A stretch of DNA of 64,000 nt from the NCBI RefSeq assembly GCF_041916975.1, contig NZ_JAYRYK010000001.1:3596001-3660000 (forward strand), read 5' to 3'. Source of the DNA: Sphingosinicella sp041916975. Lineage in GTDB: Bacteria > Pseudomonadota > Alphaproteobacteria > Sphingomonadales > Sphingomonadaceae. Positions 8,558 through 17,410 of this stretch are shown piece after piece (the first letter of the stretch is position 1; every line of letters begins with the position of its first letter). The notes under the pieces were generated by a model. It was given only the letters and a program-made list of their open reading frames with translations, was not told where the DNA came from and did no database searches. The position numbers were made by a program, and so were the translations under genes.

Positions 8558-9575
8558 GGAACTGGCGGAACGCGCGGCTGAAGCTGGTCTGGTCGGCGTA
8601 GCCCACTTTTTCCGCCACGTCGGCAATGGATTCGCCGCTCTCAAGCAGTTCGCGCGCGTGCGACATGCGCCGATCCACGCAGTATTTGAGAACGGTGGTT
8701 CCGAAGCGGCTCCGGAAACCGCTCGTCAGCTTGCGGCGGTTGAGCCCGGCCATGCGGCTGAGCACGGAGAGGGTCGGCGGGTTCGCGAAATGCCGGTCCA
8801 TGATGTCGCGTGCATCGTCGAGCCGTGTCTGGTCGCGCCGGGAGAGCGGAACGTCCTGCCGGTCGCTGATGCCATCGTTGATGAAGGCGATGGCGAGGCA
8901 GAGTAGCTCCACCGTCTTTGCCTCCAGAAAGGCGCGGCGCAGCGGGCCTGTGAACCTGCAGGTCCGCACGGCGTGCGCCGCGTCCGACATCGCGGGCGTC
9001 AGCGGATGGTTCACCTGTGCGTGCCGCGCCTGCCAGCGGCGGAAGGCGTGGGCGGCCTGCTGAAGGTCGCCCTCTTCCTCCTCCAGAAGGCGCTCCGCCG
9101 CCTCCCAGCCGAAAAAGGGCGTAACCGTGCGCCAGGGCTCCGAGAGCAACATGCGGCTGCGCTTTTCGTGGCCCGTGGGTGCCGACGATACGGAAAAGCC
9201 CGGCCGATGCACGAGCAGCGCCTCGTCCGTTCCCGCATCTTCGAATGACCGCCCTTCGAAGCGGAACTGGATGAAGCTCAGGTTCTCGAAAACGAAATCG
9301 TAATCGAACTCGCGGTCGTAGGTTACGTCGGAGGTCACGAGGCCGAGATCGCTCGAGAAGAACAGGATTTCCTGCTCTCCCTGCATCGGCATCCCTTCGG
9401 AATAGGCAAGCGCGATGCGTTCATCCGCGGCTTCGAACGGCACGAGGCCGGTTCCCCGGGTCTGCGCAACCGCATCGACGAGCGCACTTTTGCTGAAGCA
9501 GCGGAAATGCTCGGGGCAGTCGGCCTTCCGGTAGAACGGTCTTTCCCCGCCGGGCAGCATCACTGTCTGCTGCAT
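8520..9575 (-). CDS. AraC family transcriptional regulator
   Basis: A 351-residue regulator with a long N-terminal sensing domain and a C-terminal pair of helix-turn-helices: LSVLSRMAGLNRRKLTSGFRSRFGTTV and then GESIADVAEKVGYADQTSFSRAFRQFHGRPPKYF, the classic AraC end. The ATG at 9575 follows GAGGGGG. It precedes the POT transporter in the same direction with overlapping ends, so the two are probably one operon, and it is divergent from the gamma-glutamyltransferase and its receptor. Two copies of ATGTTCGCGCCCC, the first spanning its start codon, may be an autoregulatory site. The effector is unknown. Confidence 0.92.
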   Translation of the reverse strand: MQQTVMLPGGERPFYRKADCPEHFRCFSKSALVDAVAQTRGTGLVPFEAADERIALAYSEGMPMQGEQEILFFSSDLGLVTSDVTYDREFDYDFVFENLSFIQFRFEGRSFEDAGTDEALLVHRPGFSVSSAPTGHEKRSRMLLSEPWRTVTPFFGWEAAERLLEEEEGDLQQAAHAFRRWQARHAQVNHPLTPAMSDAAHAVRTCRFTGPLRRAFLEAKTVELLCLAIAFINDGISDRQDVPLSRRDQTRLDDARDIMDRHFANPPTLSVLSRMAGLNRRKLTSGFRSRFGTTVLKYCVDRRMSHARELLESGESIADVAEKVGYADQTSFSRAFRQFHGRPPKYFQPQP

Positions 9576-9618
9576 GTTCGCGCCCCCTCGATCTCCGCGC
9601 TCCCGATGTTCGCGCCCC
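9574..9618. repeat. Pair of 13-bp direct repeats at the AraC start
   Basis: ATGTTCGCGCCCC occurs at 9574-9586 and again at 9606-9618, 32 bp apart, about three helical turns. AraC proteins commonly bind direct repeats spaced by whole turns, so this may be an autoregulatory operator. The repeat could also be chance in GC-rich DNA. Confidence 0.35.
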
Positions 9619-9894
9619 TGTGCCGGTGTGTTCGGTCACCTGTTCTGATGCGAATACTATAATGCATGGCCGCGCATGGCGAGCCCTCCCGAAGCCCTCC
9701 GCGCGGAGTCGAAGGCTGCTGCGCCTCTCGTTTATATGACTGAAATTCCGATGATTTTTGCGTGTCTCAGACGGTGGGTTCCGCATTGTCAAAAAGTAGT
9801 AACGATAGGTCATTCCGGTTCGGCGGCGTGTCGATAGCCTTTCTGTGTGTCGGGCGGCGGGGGAAAATCCGTGGCCCGTGTCGTGCAGGGGGGA
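9576..9894. other. Intergenic region between AraC and gamma-glutamyltransferase genes
   Basis: About 320 bp without a convincing gene. It holds the second copy of the AraC-start repeat and a TATAAT hexamer at 9658-9663 that could be a plus-strand -10 box, though no good -35 box is seen. It probably contains both divergent promoters. No stable hairpin or repeat otherwise. Confidence 0.5.
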
Positions 9895-11589
9895 ATGGAC
9901 TTGGTTCAGATCGGACGGCGCGGTCTTCTGGCTTCGGCTGCTGCTGCGGGGCTTGTGACTCCGCGTATGGCGGCTGCCGCGCAGGGCTCCGGCGCGCGTA
10001 TTGCCGCAAGCGGCGGGGAGGCCGATATGTCTAGCGGCGCCTTCGGCAGAAAGACGCCGGCGCGCGGCCGCAGCGGCCTTGCGATCACCGGGCATCCCTG
10101 GGCCACGGAGGTTGCCGTGGGAATTCTGCGCGAAGGCGGCAACGCCTGCGATGCCCTGCTCGCGGCGGCGGCGGCGCAGACCGTGATCGAACCGCACCTC
10201 ACCACGATCACCGGCTGCATGTCGATGATGTACCACGATGCCGCCACCGGCCGCACGCGCTACCTGAACGGCAACGTCAATGCTCCGCGTGCGCTGGCGC
10301 CCGTGCTGACGGAGGTGGATACTTCGACAGGTCGCATGGCCTGCGTGCCGGGGTTCTGGGCGGCGTTCGAGGCGGCGGCGTCCACGTTCGGAACGATGCC
10401 GGTGCCGCGCCTACTGAAACCGGCGATCGGTTTCGCGCGGGACGGCATCGCCTGTCACCCTTCGCTCTGGGGGGAGGTCTACAGCCGTCAGGCCATGCTC
10501 GCGCGCACCGCTGAGGGGCGTTCGATCTTCATGCCGCGCCGGGCGATCCTCAATCCCGGCGAAAAGCTCGTTCAGCCCGGCGCTGCCGAAACGCTGCAGC
10601 GCCTCGGCGAAGAAGGAAGCCGGTGGTTTTACACGGGCGGCTTCGCGAAGGATTTCTGCGCTGCCGTCAACGCGGCGGGCGGCGCTCTCACGCCCGAGGA
10701 ATTCGCCGCATATCAGGTGCGCTGGGAAGAGCCGGTCAAGGGGCAATACCGCGATCTCGAAATTCTCGGATCGGTGCCGCCGGATACGGGCGGGCTGCAT
10801 CTCATCGAGATGCTCAACATGGTCGAGCTGATGGACATTCGGAAGAATGGCCCAGCGAGCGAGTCTCCCGAAACGCTGAAGCGGATGATGCTCGCCGCGC
10901 GCGACGTGCTTGTCACAGGCATGACGTATCGCGATCCGCGTTCAACGCCGCTCGATGTCGAACGCATTGCTTCGAAGGCCTATGCGGCAGAACGTTACGC
11001 AAAAATTCTTAAGGGCGCTGCGCCCGCACCGGGCGCTGCGCCCCACGGTCCCGGAAGCTGTCACCTCACGGTCATCGACCGCGCGGGCAATATCGCGACC
11101 GCGCTGCATTCCACGTTGTCGCTGCCCTGGGCGAACGGCTTGTTCGTGCACGGCGTCAGCATCTGCGGTCCCGGCAATCATTTCCTGAACACGATGCCGA
11201 AGCCGGGGGACCGCGTCACCGTGCTCATCTGCCCGAGCATGGTGTTCCGCGGCGGACGGCCCTTTCTCGCGGGCGGATCGCCGAGCACGAGCCTCGTCTG
11301 CAACCTCGTCCAGAATATCACGAACATCGTCGATTTCGGTATGCCGCTTGCAGAGAGCGTCGAGCGCCCCTCGTTCGGCGGACTTGTCGATGGTCAGTAT
11401 CGCATGACGGTCGAGACCGATCTCGGTGATCGCCTGATCGGCGCGGCCGAAGCGGCCGGAATTCTTGTCGAGCGCGTCAATCCGTGGAGTTCGCGGCACG
11501 GCGCGTTCGAAGCCATTCACGTCTCGGAGGACGGAGAAGCGTTTGCCTGCGGTGATCCGAGGCGAACCTCGGTTGCGCTTGCGGCGTGA
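9895..11589 (+). CDS. Gamma-glutamyltransferase family protein, Tat-exported, serine nucleophile
   Basis: A 564-residue Ntn-hydrolase of the GGT family, which cleaves or transfers gamma-glutamyl groups from glutathione and related peptides. A twin-arginine signal GRRGLLASAAAAG lies at residues 8-20. The large-subunit core (GLAITGHPWATEVAVGILREGGNACDA) and the small-subunit start (GPGSCHLTVIDRAGN) align with the family. The autoprocessing Thr-Thr-His of E. coli GGT is Ser388-Cys389-His390 here, so the nucleophile would be Ser. The oxyanion glycines GSPGGS read GSPSTS. The start is ATG 9895 or GTG 9871; the latter has a better-spaced GGGGGA. It pairs with the TonB receptor 35 nt downstream. Activity is likely but not certain. 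Confidence 0.85.
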   Translation: MDLVQIGRRGLLASAAAAGLVTPRMAAAAQGSGARIAASGGEADMSSGAFGRKTPARGRSGLAITGHPWATEVAVGILREGGNACDALLAAAAAQTVIEPHLTTITGCMSMMYHDAATGRTRYLNGNVNAPRALAPVLTEVDTSTGRMACVPGFWAAFEAAASTFGTMPVPRLLKPAIGFARDGIACHPSLWGEVYSRQAMLARTAEGRSIFMPRRAILNPGEKLVQPGAAETLQRLGEEGSRWFYTGGFAKDFCAAVNAAGGALTPEEFAAYQVRWEEPVKGQYRDLEILGSVPPDTGGLHLIEMLNMVELMDIRKNGPASESPETLKRMMLAARDVLVTGMTYRDPRSTPLDVERIASKAYAAERYAKILKGAAPAPGAAPHGPGSCHLTVIDRAGNIATALHSTLSLPWANGLFVHGVSICGPGNHFLNTMPKPGDRVTVLICPSMVFRGGRPFLAGGSPSTSLVCNLVQNITNIVDFGMPLAESVERPSFGGLVDGQYRMTVETDLGDRLIGAAEAAGILVERVNPWSSRHGAFEAIHVSEDGEAFACGDPRRTSVALAA

Positions 11590-11624
11590 GCCAAATTCAA
11601 CTTGAACCAAAAAAGGGGGAAACC

Positions 11625-13850
11625 ATGATCCACAACAGAAAATTCCGGCACGGGCTTCTCGCCGGTGCATTGCCTGCGATTGCCATTGCGGCATTCTGCA
11701 GCCCGGCTCTGGCGGCGGAGAACGAGGCAGCCGTCGCGCTTCCCGAAATCATCGTCACGGCGCGCAAGCAGCAGGAATCGCTGCAGAACGTGCCGATCTC
11801 CGTGACAGCCTTCGATTCCGCATCGATCGAACTGCACAATTTCAACAATGTGCAGGACATGTCCTACAGCATTCCCAACCTCAACTTCAGCCGTCTGACG
11901 ACGCTCAGCACCTCGATCAGCATTCGCGGCATCAACTCGGCCGACAATGCCCCCGGTTTCGAAACGGGCGTCGCGGTCATTCTCGATGACGTCTACATCG
12001 GCCGCGCGGCCGGATTCACGACGAACCTTATCGATATCGAACGCGTCGAGGTGCTGCGTGGACCGCAAGGCACGCTGCAGGGCCGGAACGTCACGGCGGG
12101 CTCGATCAATATCGTCACCGAGCGCCCCTCCGACGATTTCAAGGTCAAGGGCAAGATCAGCTACGGCAACTATGATGAGCTGACCGCGATGGGTGTCGTC
12201 AGCGGCCCGATCGTGCCGGGCAAGCTGGCCGGCAAGATCGGCATCGCCCGGATCAAGAACGACGGCTACGGTCGCAACGCCTCGCTCGACAAGCCGCTCG
12301 ACAGCACGGACGCATGGTCGTTCCGCGGCCAGCTCGCGTTCACGCCGACGGACGACCTCACCATCCTGCTGACGGGCGACTACGATGACTACGACAACCA
12401 CGATTCTCACGGCTATTACGGCCCGCCGGACATCGTGAAGCTGACACCGGAGATCACCTCGCGCGAGATGTTTGGAGACGTCTGGAACAACGGCTTCCGC
12501 AAGGTCGGCGGCGGGGCGCTCAACATCTACTACACATTCCCGAACGAGATGACGCTCGCCTCGATCACCAGCGCGCGCGCCTACGATGTCTCGGCGATTC
12601 AGGAGGCCGATCCGGACCTCAACTGGGGACCGTCGGGCGCCGGAACGTTTGTAGCAACGGCGCGCAACGACCAGAAGCAGAACCAGTTCTCTCAGGAAGT
12701 TCGCCTTGCGTCGCCCTCGGGCGGAAATTTCACGTGGCTCACCGGTCTCTATTATTACCGGGACACGCTGAAGAACTATCAGAACTTCCTGTTCGGCGTG
12801 AACACCGGAACCGTCATCGCAGGTGCAAGCACCATCGACGATTCCCGATCGACGACGAAGAGCTATGCGGCCTTCGGTTCGGCGACCAATCGGTTCAGCG
12901 ATCGCTTCAGCGTAACGGGCGGACTTCGCTATACGATTAACAAGCGCGGAATCCGTGTTCTGGAAGCACTCGGCATCGATGGCACCGATCCAGATTTCGG
13001 CGACTATGTCGATATGCTGACCGCGGACGATCCAGCACCGACGGAATTCGGTGCGCTGGTCGAGCTCGGCACGACGCGCAACAAGGTCACCGACAAGGCA
13101 CTGACCGGCGACCTGACCTTCACGGTCGATTGGACCGACGATGTCTCTACGTTCGCGAAATACGCGCACGGCTTCAAGGGCGGTGGTTTCAACGCCAGCT
13201 TCAACTCCGGCTTTTCGGGCGGAAGCGTGAAGCCCGAGTATATCGACTCCTTCGAACTCGGCCTCCGGAGCATGTTGTTCGATCGCAAGCTGCGCTTCAA
13301 TCTCACCAACTTCTACATGAAGGTGAAGGATCAGCAGACGCTGATCTACGACTCCGCGGCATTCCGTTATGTCACGGCAAATGAACCGGGTGTCCGCACC
13401 TATGGCTTCGAGCTTGATGCCGCCGCGGTGCTGACGCCTGAGCTCACCTGGTCGCTCGGCGTGGGCTACATCAATTCGGAAATTACCGGCGGCGCGAACA
13501 AGGGCCTACGCCCGGCCTACAGCTCGCCGTGGAGCATCAGCACGAGTCTGTCCTTCGATCAGCCGGTCACCGAAACGCTGAACCTGTTCGCCTTCGGCGA
13601 AGCGAGCTGGCGAGATGGCTATGCGCTGCTCGCCGGATCACCGAATGCCTCGCGGCAAAGCGCGTACTGGTGGCTTGGCGGCAAGGTGGGCGTGAAGGCG
13701 TCCGACGGCAGCTGGTCGCTCAGCCTTTATGGCAGAAACCTCACCAACGAGACCGTCGCCTCCTACGCAACGAACGTGCCCGGCCTCTTCACGGTCGCGT
13801 TCCTGCAGCCGCCGCGCACCTACGGTGTCGAGCTGTCGTTCAACTTCTAG
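11625..13850 (+). CDS. TonB-dependent receptor 2
   Basis: A 741-residue outer-membrane receptor: signal peptide ending SPALAAEN, Ton-box region PEIIVTARKQ, plug with RVEVLRGPQGTLQGRNVTAG, and a barrel that ends VELSFNF with a terminal Phe. The ATG at 11625 follows AAAGGGGGA. It begins only 35 nt after the gamma-glutamyltransferase stop, so the two form an operon and the receptor may import the gamma-glutamyl compound that the exported enzyme acts on (inference). A stem-loop terminator lies directly after the stop. Confidence 0.93.
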   Translation: MIHNRKFRHGLLAGALPAIAIAAFCSPALAAENEAAVALPEIIVTARKQQESLQNVPISVTAFDSASIELHNFNNVQDMSYSIPNLNFSRLTTLSTSISIRGINSADNAPGFETGVAVILDDVYIGRAAGFTTNLIDIERVEVLRGPQGTLQGRNVTAGSINIVTERPSDDFKVKGKISYGNYDELTAMGVVSGPIVPGKLAGKIGIARIKNDGYGRNASLDKPLDSTDAWSFRGQLAFTPTDDLTILLTGDYDDYDNHDSHGYYGPPDIVKLTPEITSREMFGDVWNNGFRKVGGGALNIYYTFPNEMTLASITSARAYDVSAIQEADPDLNWGPSGAGTFVATARNDQKQNQFSQEVRLASPSGGNFTWLTGLYYYRDTLKNYQNFLFGVNTGTVIAGASTIDDSRSTTKSYAAFGSATNRFSDRFSVTGGLRYTINKRGIRVLEALGIDGTDPDFGDYVDMLTADDPAPTEFGALVELGTTRNKVTDKALTGDLTFTVDWTDDVSTFAKYAHGFKGGGFNASFNSGFSGGSVKPEYIDSFELGLRSMLFDRKLRFNLTNFYMKVKDQQTLIYDSAAFRYVTANEPGVRTYGFELDAAAVLTPELTWSLGVGYINSEITGGANKGLRPAYSSPWSISTSLSFDQPVTETLNLFAFGEASWRDGYALLAGSPNASRQSAYWWLGGKVGVKASDGSWSLSLYGRNLTNETVASYATNVPGLFTVAFLQPPRTYGVELSFNF

Positions 13851-13860
13851 TCGCACCCGC

Positions 13861-13900
13861 GCTCCGGCGGTGCCGTCGCATCGCCGGAGCGTTGTGGTTC
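13861..13900 (+). terminator. Intrinsic terminator after TonB receptor 2
   Basis: GCTCCGGCG (13861-13869) pairs perfectly with CGCCGGAGC (13882-13890) around a 12-nt loop; a weak T-rich tail (GTTGTGGTTCTTT) follows. It lies 10 nt after the receptor stop. Confidence 0.7.
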
Positions 13901-13916
13901 TTTCAAGGCTCGGTTC

Positions 13917-15122
13917 ATGTCTCATCGCGTTCCCTTTGCGTCGGAAGGCCTTTCCGCCGATGCCGTCAGCCAGCGACTTCGGGATTTCGCGCGGCAGGAT
14001 ACCGATGCCGTGCGGGACGTCGGGTTTGCCCGGCGCTTCTTCGCGGCTCCGGACGTCTCGGCGATCGCCGCGGAAGCGTATGGCATGTTCGCTCATGCCG
14101 GCCGCGTCTCGTCCTATCCCGGCCTGCCGCAACCGCCGGGCATCCGGCAGATGCAGGGCGAGCTTCAGCAATGGGCGCTCGAACTTCTGGAGGCGCCGGA
14201 GGGCACCACGGCGAGGCTCACCTCGGGCGGCACCGAAAGCGTGATCCTTGCTCTCCGCGCCTGCCTGCAGAGCATGGAACCTGCCGATGGCGTGCCCGAG
14301 ATCGTGGCGGCGTGGTCCGCGCATCCGTGCATCGACAAGGCCGCGGCGCTGCTTGGTGCCCGGCTGATCCGGGTGCCCGTGGGACCGGATCACCGCTCCG
14401 ATCTCGCGGCCATGGCCGCCGCGATCACGCCGCAGACACGAATGCTGTATATCTCGTTTCCATCCTACGCTTATGGTTTGGAAGATGATGTCGTTGCCTT
14501 CGGCGCGCTCGCGCGGGAACGTGGTCTGTGGCTTCACGTCGATGCCTGCATGTCGGGTTTTCTCGCGCCGTTCCAGCGCATGAACGGGGAGGCGATTCCA
14601 CCCTGCGGCTTGAACGTGCCCGGCGTCTCGTCGATGTCCGCGGATTTCCACAAGCACGGCTATGCCGCAAAGGGTGCGTCGGTGCTTCTGCTTGCGGATG
14701 AGCCAGCACAAGCGATCGATTTCGTCTATTCCGATCACCCGCTGCCGACGATGGCGACCGAAACGCTTGCCGGAACCGCGCCGGGCGCACCGCTCGCGTC
14801 TGCATGGGCGGTGATGCGCTATCTGGGCGTCGATGGGTATCGCAGGCTCGCGCACGATCTTTCCACCGCACGGCACGCCTTCGTAGAGGCGGTGAACGCG
14901 GTGCCGGGCTTCGCGGTGCTGGGTGATCCGCTGTTCAGTCTCGTTGTGGTCACCTCGCCGTGTCATGACATGAAGCTCGTGCATCGGCGCATGGCCCGGC
15001 GCGGCTGGTTCACGCTCGCCGTGCGGGAACCGCCGGGGCTTCATCTGGGTATCGGTGCCGGCGACGGCCCGCTTGCCGGGCGGTTTGCCGCCGATCTGCG
15101 GGCGGTGGGAGAAGAACTGTGA
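13917..15122 (+). CDS. PLP-dependent group II decarboxylase / lyase-like enzyme
   Basis: A 401-residue fold-type I PLP enzyme resembling glutamate decarboxylases and sphingosine-1-phosphate lyases. The phosphate-binding TSGGTES (residues 102-108), the PLP-nitrogen Asp in HVDACMSG (Asp209) and the Schiff-base lysine in SADFHKHGY (Lys246) are all present. The ATG at 13917 has a modest AAGG upstream. The stop overlaps the GTG of the NTF2-like gene, which in turn overlaps the esterase, so the three are one translationally coupled operon. The substrate, an amino acid or amino-alcohol phosphate, cannot be read from sequence. Confidence 0.85.
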   Translation: MSHRVPFASEGLSADAVSQRLRDFARQDTDAVRDVGFARRFFAAPDVSAIAAEAYGMFAHAGRVSSYPGLPQPPGIRQMQGELQQWALELLEAPEGTTARLTSGGTESVILALRACLQSMEPADGVPEIVAAWSAHPCIDKAAALLGARLIRVPVGPDHRSDLAAMAAAITPQTRMLYISFPSYAYGLEDDVVAFGALARERGLWLHVDACMSGFLAPFQRMNGEAIPPCGLNVPGVSSMSADFHKHGYAAKGASVLLLADEPAQAIDFVYSDHPLPTMATETLAGTAPGAPLASAWAVMRYLGVDGYRRLAHDLSTARHAFVEAVNAVPGFAVLGDPLFSLVVVTSPCHDMKLVHRRMARRGWFTLAVREPPGLHLGIGAGDGPLAGRFAADLRAVGEEL

Positions 15123-15508
15123 GTGAAGATGCGATCCGTAGTGTGGTCGAGGCTTATTACCACGCGATGGTCGCGGGTGACGAAGCGGCGCTGAGGCAGG
15201 TCTTCGATCCCGAAGCCCGCTTTCAGGGTTGGCGCGACGGCAGCGAGGTTCGCCGCGATCTCGATGCGTTCGTCGCGATGCTGCAAACGCCCTACGATGG
15301 TGAGGCGCACACGGAATGGCGGATCGATCTCGTCGATCGCACCGGGCCGGTCGCGATCGTCCGCGTCGTCGACTGGTTCCGTGGGCGGTACTACACCGAT
15401 TATCTGACGCTCGCGCAGCGGAATGGCTCATGGATCATCGTCAACAAATGTTTCTATGCCCATCATGCGGATGCAAAAGGCATCGACGATCTGGAGAATG
15501 GCGCATGA
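15119..15508 (+). CDS. NTF2-like (SnoaL/lumazine-binding-like) protein
   Basis: A 129-residue cone-shaped alpha+beta protein: an N-terminal helix pair (SVVEAYYHAMVAGDEAALRQVF) followed by DPEARF and four strands ending in GSWIIVNKCFYAHH, as in NTF2-like proteins. It starts with GTG at 15119 inside the PLP enzyme stop (GTGA), and its own stop overlaps the ATG of the esterase (ATGA). Such proteins can be small-molecule isomerases or binding domains. No catalytic residue can be assigned; a role beside the PLP enzyme is likely from coupling. Confidence 0.75.
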   Translation: MSEDAIRSVVEAYYHAMVAGDEAALRQVFDPEARFQGWRDGSEVRRDLDAFVAMLQTPYDGEAHTEWRIDLVDRTGPVAIVRVVDWFRGRYYTDYLTLAQRNGSWIIVNKCFYAHHADAKGIDDLENGA

Positions 15509-16443
15509 TACGGGGGTTTCTGCTTGCCTTCCTGCTGTTCGCCCCGGTTCCCGCGGCAGCATCGGAAAGCACGCTTGCCGCGGCGGCCACGACGTTCGAC
15601 GTGCGGTCGCGCGATACGGGCGCAGATCATCGCATCCACGTGTTCATCCCGCCCGAAACGGGCCCGGATGCGCGTCTCCCTGTCGTCTATCTTCTCGATG
15701 CTGACGGGCATTTTCCGCTGTTCACCGAAATCGTCCGGGTGCTGATCGATGCGGGGGACATACCGCCGGTCGCGGTTGTCGGGATCGGCTATCCCGTGCG
15801 GAGCATGGCCGACACGATCACGCTGCGCCTGCGCGACTACACGCCGGTCGGCGATGCGCCGCACGCCGCGCTCCTTCGCAAGATCGTGGGCGAGGGGCCG
15901 GAGATCAGGGAAGGTGGCGCCGATGCCTTCCTGCGCTTCATAGAGACCGATCTGAAGCCCCGCATCGCGCAGCACTATCCCGTGGACAATGCGAACGCCG
16001 CGCTCGTCGGCCATTCGCTTGGCGGGCTTTTCGGCCTTCACGTCCTGCTCTCGCGCCCGGAAAGCTTCCGCTATTACGGCCTCTCCAGCCCGCCGATCCT
16101 GTGGGCGGACGGCAACCTCCTCGCACGCGAGGCGGATTGGGCAAGGCGCCACCACGATCTTCGGGCGACGCTCTTTCTCGGCGTCGGCGACAGGGAGCGC
16201 ACGCTTGCCCACGTGCTCGCGCTCCCACCCGAACTGAAGGCCGAGGAAACCGAGATCGTCGCGCGCCTCGGCAATCCAGATCCGGTGGCGCAGCTTGCCG
16301 ATTTCGAAACACGCCTGCGCGGCCGCGCCTATCCGGGGCTGCGCTATCCCGGCCTCCAGGTCTTCGACGGCGAAAGCCACGGCGGCGTCGTGGTGCCTGC
16401 GTTCAATGCGGAACTTCTGATGTTCTTCGGAAAATCCCAATGA
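15505..16443 (+). CDS. Secreted alpha/beta hydrolase, esterase D / IroE-like
   Basis: A 312-residue hydrolase with an N-terminal signal peptide (MIRGFLLAFLLFAPVPAAAS). The nucleophile elbow is GHSLGG with Ser171, and a C-terminal GESHGG supplies the likely catalytic His; the fold matches the esterase D family that includes siderophore esterases such as IroE and Fes. It is translationally coupled to the NTF2-like gene (ATGA at 15505). Periplasmic location is inferred from the signal. The ester cleaved is unknown; siderophore hydrolysis is one possibility but no siderophore genes are seen here. Confidence 0.85.
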   Translation: MIRGFLLAFLLFAPVPAAASESTLAAAATTFDVRSRDTGADHRIHVFIPPETGPDARLPVVYLLDADGHFPLFTEIVRVLIDAGDIPPVAVVGIGYPVRSMADTITLRLRDYTPVGDAPHAALLRKIVGEGPEIREGGADAFLRFIETDLKPRIAQHYPVDNANAALVGHSLGGLFGLHVLLSRPESFRYYGLSSPPILWADGNLLAREADWARRHHDLRATLFLGVGDRERTLAHVLALPPELKAEETEIVARLGNPDPVAQLADFETRLRGRAYPGLRYPGLQVFDGESHGGVVVPAFNAELLMFFGKSQ

Positions 16444-16547
16444 CCGCGTGAAGTGCGGATGCTGCCCTCATCGGAGCGGATTACTGGTTCCGTGCCCGCG
16501 CGGGGCTGTGTATAGCGCTTCGCGATATTGGGCAGGAGTGGAAGGTC

Positions 16548-16946
16548 ATGGTGAAACCGGCGGCCGAAGTGATGCGGGAGGCCATCGTCGCAGCGGTGAT
16601 CGATGGTGTCTCCGCGCTGCGCACTGCATCCGGCGGCGTGCCTAACAACCTGCTTCGTGACCTAAACGCCATTCACCCGAACACGACCTTCGATGATCTG
16701 CCGCAGGCGCTGCAGGCGTCGATCCTCGCGAGTGTACGCGGTGCGTTCACGCGCCTCCAGAAGGAGGGGTACACGGTGCTGAACCCTGATCTCGCGCCGC
16801 CTCCGCGCCGCCCGCAATCGCCGCAGCCGACAGGCCCGCGCGGTGCGCCCCGTCCGAACCCGTCGCGCCCGAACCAGCCGCGTCCAGGACAGCCCCATCC
16901 GGGCCAGCCGCGCCGCCCGAGGCCGCCCGGCAAGCCCGCGCGCTAG
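16548..16946 (+). CDS. Hypothetical protein with proline/arginine-rich tail
   Basis: A 132-residue protein not recognised as a known family. Residues 1-80 look like a compact helical domain (EVMREAIVAAVIDGVSALRT, then LPQALQASILASVRGAFTRL). From about residue 83 it becomes a low-complexity tail of Pro, Arg, Gln and Gly with PGQP and RPN repeats. There is no signal peptide. An AGGAG-like site precedes the ATG. It ends tail-to-tail with the MaoC gene, the two stops sharing a CTAG. The helical part and open frame make it probably real. Confidence 0.6.
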   Translation: MVKPAAEVMREAIVAAVIDGVSALRTASGGVPNNLLRDLNAIHPNTTFDDLPQALQASILASVRGAFTRLQKEGYTVLNPDLAPPPRRPQSPQPTGPRGAPRPNPSRPNQPRPGQPHPGQPRRPRPPGKPAR

Positions 16947-17410
16947 GACCGCAAGACCATCGCGAGCCACTCGGCAACAAGCGCGGGTTTCTCCTCGCCC
17001 TCGATCTCGACCTCCACGTCGATCGTGAACAGGAACTTGCCCTCGCCGCGATCCTGGAAGTCGCGCAGGCTCATGTGCGCGCGGATGCGTTTCCCGACCG
17101 GCACCGGCGTGATCAGCCGCATGTGGTTGAAGCCGTAGTTCAGCGCATACCACGCACCGCCCTCGCTCTCGCCGAACGCATCGATGAAGCCGATGTCGTG
17201 CGACATCGTGATCAGCATCGATGTGGTCCAGAAGCCCGCCGCCACGGTCCCGCCGAAGGGCGTATTCGCCTTCGACCATTCGGGATCGAGATGCATGGGG
17301 TCGTTGTCGAGCGTGGACGCGGAAAACTGTGTGACCAACGCCTGCTCCACGTCGAACCAGCGCGAGGTGCCGAGCGGTTTTCCGATCTTCGATTTCATGT
17401 CCGTTCCCAT
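16943..17410 (-). CDS. MaoC-like (R)-hydratase domain protein
   Basis: A 155-residue hot-dog-fold protein: FDVEQALVTQFSASTLDNDPMHLDPEWSK contains the MaoC pattern with the D-x4-H pair used by enoyl-CoA hydratases (DNDPMH), followed by FGGTVAAGFWTTSML and NYGFNHMRLITPVPVGKRIRAH. It would hydrate trans-2-enoyl-CoA thioesters. The ATG at 17410 overlaps the stop of the serine hydrolase (TAATG), implying coupling; an ATG four codons later is an alternative. The reason for pairing a hydratase with a serine hydrolase is unknown. Confidence 0.88.
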   Translation of the reverse strand: MGTDMKSKIGKPLGTSRWFDVEQALVTQFSASTLDNDPMHLDPEWSKANTPFGGTVAAGFWTTSMLITMSHDIGFIDAFGESEGGAWYALNYGFNHMRLITPVPVGKRIRAHMSLRDFQDRGEGKFLFTIDVEVEIEGEEKPALVAEWLAMVLRS

